Below are positions 6,916 to 9,469 of a DNA stretch of 9,469 nucleotides, one piece after another (position 1 is the first letter of the stretch; each line of letters opens with the position of its first letter). The stretch lies in contig CAJQMX010000318.1 in the NCBI GenBank assembly GCA_905479515.1, positions 1 through 9,469 on the forward strand, given 5' to 3'. The translations under genes were made by a program, and so were the position numbers. Under the pieces are notes generated by a model that saw only the letters and a list, made by a program, of their open reading frames with translations, searched no databases and was not told the DNA's origin. This DNA is from an uncultured Parasphingopyxis sp. GTDB taxonomy: Bacteria; Pseudomonadota; Alphaproteobacteria; Sphingomonadales; Sphingomonadaceae.

Positions 6916-8195
6916 ATCAATCCCAGCGCTCTTGGCAGTGCTAAGGACAGTTCCGGAAAAACGGCGATCAGCAAAAGCACGAGAAATTCTGCGATGACAA
7001 AGGGAAGAATGCGGCGGCACAGTCCCCAATAGCCTTCGCCGGTGATGGTCGAGACCATCATGATGGCGCCGCCCAGCGGCGGCGTGATCAAACCGATTGC
7101 AAGGTTAAGGCAGATCAGAACGCCAAGAGCGACGGGATGCGAGCCTTGGGCTACGGCGATTGGCACCAGCAAAGGAGCGATCACGGTCAAACCGAGCAGA
7201 AAGTCGAATCCCATCCCCAGAATGAGAAAAGTCAGCATGATCAGAAGAACGAAAGCAAAGCCGGTCAGGTTAACCGCCTGGACGAACGCGGCGATTGCGT
7301 CCGGAATTTGATGCAGGACGATTAAATAGCTGAGCAAAGACGCCGCAGCGATGATCACGAAGATCGACCCGGTCAGAAGGGCCGTTCTTTCTATTCCTTC
7401 ATAGACCGACCGCCAGTTCAGTTCCCCCAATCCGAAGCCAATCACGCTCGCCGCGACACAGGCGAGCGCGCCAGCCTCAATCGGGGTCGTCACGCCGAAC
7501 ACGATGCCGCCCAAGATAATCACCGGCAAAAGCAGCGCCGGCAGCGCGCGTTTCAAGGTTGGAAAAAGAGGCGGCGTGTCCTCCGCCGCGCCCCCCGGAT
7601 GCTTTTCGCGGGCGGCGATGATCGCATTGGCGATGAAAAGGGACGCCGCCAGCAACAGGCCGGGCACCACGCCGGCGGCGAAGAGGGCCGCGACGTCCGT
7701 AGACAGGATCGCGCCGTAGAGGATCATGATGATGGAGGGCGGAATGATGGGCCCGATGACCGAGGAGGCCGCCGTTATGGCGCCGGCGTATTGCCGGTCA
7801 TATCCCCGCCGCTCCATCTGCGGCACGAAAGTATTGGACAGTGCGGCCGCGTCTGCGGCCGCCGAGCCGCTGATGCCGGCGAAAAAAACGGATGTCAGAA
7901 TATTGACGTGGCCCAGTCCGCCGCGAACGCGCCCCAGCAACAGCAGAGAAAAATCAATCAGCGCTCGCGTCACGCCGGACCGGTTCATGAGTTCGCCGGC
8001 GAGAATGAAAAGCGGCATGGCCATGATCGCGAATACATCGATCTGGGAAAAAATCCGCTGCGGCGCGATCGCCAGAAATTCTCCGGAGCCTGAAATGAGA
8101 TAGGCGGCGACTGCGCTGGCGCCAAGCGCATAGGAAAGGCCGACGCCCGCAGCGGCGAAAGCGAAGATCAAGCCGATTATGACGATCGCTTTCAT
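6912..8195 (-). CDS. dctM: TRAP transporter large membrane subunit (DctM family)
   Basis: This 427-residue, very hydrophobic protein is the ion-coupled translocation channel of the TRAP system. It has the full DctM length, with about a dozen hydrophobic segments. Family blocks are MPLFILAGELMNRSGVTRAL (60-79), GRVRGGLGHVNIL (88-100), FFAGISGSAAADAAALS (104-120) and the GYDRQYAGAITAASSVIGPI-IPPSIIMILYG stretch (131-161). The C-terminal half repeats the pattern, with TPIEAGAL and FDFLLGLTVIAPLL-type segments and LAIGLITPPLGG. It starts only 6 bases after the TAA of the M81 peptidase gene with a poor Shine-Dalgarno, so it probably depends on translation of that gene. It precedes dctP and dctQ, whereas TRAP operons usually run dctP-dctQ-dctM. 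No frameshift or missing segment is seen. Confidence 0.95.
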   Translation of the reverse strand: MKAIVIIGLIFAFAAAGVGLSYALGASAVAAYLISGSGEFLAIAPQRIFSQIDVFAIMAMPLFILAGELMNRSGVTRALIDFSLLLLGRVRGGLGHVNILTSVFFAGISGSAAADAAALSNTFVPQMERRGYDRQYAGAITAASSVIGPIIPPSIIMILYGAILSTDVAALFAAGVVPGLLLAASLFIANAIIAAREKHPGGAAEDTPPLFPTLKRALPALLLPVIILGGIVFGVTTPIEAGALACVAASVIGFGLGELNWRSVYEGIERTALLTGSIFVIIAAASLLSYLIVLHQIPDAIAAFVQAVNLTGFAFVLLIMLTFLILGMGFDFLLGLTVIAPLLVPIAVAQGSHPVALGVLICLNLAIGLITPPLGGAIMMVSTITGEGYWGLCRRILPFVIAEFLVLLLIAVFPELSLALPRALGLI

Positions 8196-8201
8196 ATGCG
8201 C

Positions 8202-9469
8202 TTAACTGGCCTCAGCGCGTTCGGTCACATTTGGCTGTGTGATGTCGTCCAGGGGCCAGATCGGGCGCGTGATCTTTTTATAGGGTCTTTTCTTTGCATC
8301 GCCATTGAGCAAGCCCGGCGCATCGCAATAGATGATTTTCGCGGCTTTCTCGTGGAAGTTGGCGTAGAAATGATGCGACGACTTCAGAACGAGAATCTTT
8401 TTCGACCATGGGTCGAGGCCGGCGGCGACAAGGCCTTCGGCGCTGAAAGGCTGCTGACGCACGTCATTGAGAATGATTTCAACGCCATTCGACGACACAA
8501 GCGCGGTGCGGCCAAGGGCGGTCGGCTCGCCGTCGGCAATGTGCGGCTGCATCGCGTCCGTTCTCAACGCCACCACTTCAACGTCTAAATCGACGGGCTG
8601 ACCGGAAAACTGACTGATCTTGCCTCCGATCCGGAGCGGCAGGCGCGCGCCTTCGCCGGCGGCGAAGGCGATTTCGACCGCCGCCGGGTCCCAGACATAG
8701 GCGACGGCGGCGTTGTCTGCGCCGCGTTTCAACAGCTCCTTCAACAAGAAGGTCGAGTCAGAGGCCGCCCCGCCGCCGGGGTTATCGGACATATCGGCGA
8801 TGACGACGGCGCCCTCCTCATTGGCGAGGGCGGCCGATACCGCTTCTTCCACAGAATAGAGACGGGCCTGGCCGCGTTCTCGAAGCGCAAAGAACTCCTC
8901 ACAGATCTCAGCTGCGCGGGTATCGGCGAGAGACTGGTCGTTGTCGGTGATAACGATGACGCCGGCGCCGGCATCCTTGAAATCCGACCATGGAAAGCCA
9001 TGCGCCAGGGTAATCGAAAGGATGCCCGGGTCCTTCTCACGCGCCATGATGTGGTCAACGAAATCCCGCATAGGCGGCTGGGCGGTCTGGAACAGCCCCA
9101 GCATCGGCGCGCGGGCGAAACCGACCTTGGGCTGGATCTTTTTTTCCCGCAAGCGCACGCATAGGTCGTACAGCTCAACAGCGCGCTCCTCGAAATCGGT
9201 GTGCGGATACTCTTTACACGCTGTTACAAAGCTCGCTTTTTCCAGCATTTGCGATGTTACATTGCAATGGAGGTCGAGGAGGAGGCCGACAGGGACCTCA
9301 TCACCGACAATATCCCGCACGCACCCCAATATGTCGCTCTCACAATCGTCATATCCCTCAGCCATCATCGAGCCGTGCATGAACAAGAGCACAATGTCGA
9401 CATCCTTGGCGAGCCTCAAATCTTCCAGAAGCCAGCTGCGCAGCGTTTCATAGTCGGCGCGCTTCGTCG
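8202..9469 (-). CDS. M81-family metallopeptidase (MlrC / microcystinase C-like), 5' end beyond the window
   Basis: The frame is open to the right edge, giving 421 visible residues; roughly 70-90 N-terminal residues are outside, judged from the usual MlrC length of about 500. A TTG at 9419 could serve as a start, but the upstream codons (TKRADYETLRSWLLED) match the family, so it is internal. Diagnostic motifs in the visible part are FMHGSMMAEGYDD (29-41), LLDLHCN (63-69), a histidine exactly 22 residues after the DLH histidine in KEYPHTDFEERA (85-96), THE-like ITLAHGFPWSD (152-162), and DNPGGGAASDST (228-239), a hallmark of MlrC proteins. The DxH plus downstream His set (residues 65, 67 and 89) are the likely zinc ligands. 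The founding member hydrolyses linearised microcystin in sphingomonads, but most relatives are uncharacterised and the family is far wider than microcystin degraders. The gene leads the TRAP genes, suggesting it acts on the imported compound or a breakdown product. The family call is secure; the function is open. Confidence 0.92.
   Translation of the reverse strand, partial: TKRADYETLRSWLLEDLRLAKDVDIVLLFMHGSMMAEGYDDCESDILGCVRDIVGDEVPVGLLLDLHCNVTSQMLEKASFVTACKEYPHTDFEERAVELYDLCVRLREKKIQPKVGFARAPMLGLFQTAQPPMRDFVDHIMAREKDPGILSITLAHGFPWSDFKDAGAGVIVITDNDQSLADTRAAEICEEFFALRERGQARLYSVEEAVSAALANEEGAVVIADMSDNPGGGAASDSTFLLKELLKRGADNAAVAYVWDPAAVEIAFAAGEGARLPLRIGGKISQFSGQPVDLDVEVVALRTDAMQPHIADGEPTALGRTALVSSNGVEIILNDVRQQPFSAEGLVAAGLDPWSKKILVLKSSHHFYANFHEKAAKIIYCDAPGLLNGDAKKRPYKKITRPIWPLDDITQPNVTERAEAS

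Larger units (their letters stand above)
1..9469 (-). other. Single polycistronic operon, incomplete at both ends
   Basis: All eight genes share the minus strand, with junctions from M81 onward of 6 bases, a 4-base overlap, a 4-base overlap, 11 bases, 14 bases, 26 bases and a 4-base overlap. None of the gaps is long enough to hold a convincing promoter or a stem-loop terminator, so co-transcription from a promoter right of the window is the simplest reading. No gene-free stretch exceeds 26 bases, so there is no unexplained intergenic region to describe. Confidence 0.85.

Noticed and set aside
6916..7029. 38-residue in-frame extension of DctP beginning within dctM
   Set aside because: It would bury a well-formed twin-arginine/lipoprotein signal, and the ATG at 6915 makes the typical 4-base overlap with the dctM stop.
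7840..7866. Two GCGGCCGC palindromes close together, considered as a repeat or regulatory site
   Set aside because: They encode the conserved Ala-rich SAAADAAALS segment of DctM and need no other explanation.
7599..8103. Plus-strand open frames of 125 and 164 codons opposite dctM
   Set aside because: They have biased composition (Arg/Gly/Asp or Pro/Ser/Met) and no start signals, and they are complementary to conserved DctM sequence.
9417..9419. TTG start for the M81 peptidase
   Set aside because: The same frame remains open to the window edge and the 16 upstream codons read as normal family sequence, so the gene is simply cut by the edge.
8202..9469. Specific call as a microcystin-degradation (mlr) gene
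   Set aside because: No mlrA, mlrB or mlrD genes are nearby, and the M81 family is widespread in bacteria that do not degrade microcystin; only the family-level call is supported.

Overview
The window is a fragment of one large catabolic operon, transcribed entirely on the minus strand (right to left). Eight genes fill almost all of it. The largest gap between genes is 26 bases, three junctions are 4-base ATGA/GTGA overlaps, and both edge genes run out of the window. The GC-rich composition, the complete DctPQM-type TRAP transporter and the protein sequences suggest a Gram-negative proteobacterium. An alphaproteobacterium, possibly marine, is the best guess, but this is inference, since no rRNA or other marker gene is present.

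In transcription order the genes are: an M81 (MlrC/microcystinase C-type) metallopeptidase lacking its 5' end (8202-9469); the TRAP large permease DctM (6912-8195); a TRAP solute-binding lipoprotein DctP (5917-6915); the TRAP small permease DctQ (5426-5920); a 761-residue membrane-bound M28 zinc peptidase of the Fxna/Pff1-like architecture (3129-5414); a short DUF2961/GH172 glycoside hydrolase (2044-3114); an L-fucose/D-arabinose isomerase-like protein (488-2017); and the first 163 residues of an FGGY-family sugar kinase (1-491).

The genes read as an uptake-and-degradation pathway. The lipoprotein and two permeases import a compound. A glycoside hydrolase with no signal peptide would cleave a furanosidic bond in the cytoplasm. 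The freed aldose would be isomerised to a ketose and then phosphorylated. Characterised GH172 enzymes act on D-fructofuranosides and D-arabinofuranosides, and L-fucose isomerases also accept D-arabinose. The tail of the operon is therefore consistent with D-arabinofuranoside -> D-arabinose -> D-ribulose -> D-ribulose 5-phosphate. This is a hypothesis from gene content; no gene here proves the substrate. The two unrelated metallopeptidases, together with a carboxylate-type arginine in DctP, raise the possibility that the natural substrate is a sugar joined to an acidic or amino-acid/peptide part.

There is no regulator, no RNA gene, no mobile element, no CRISPR array and no clear promoter or terminator in the window. 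The operon promoter must lie upstream of the right edge.
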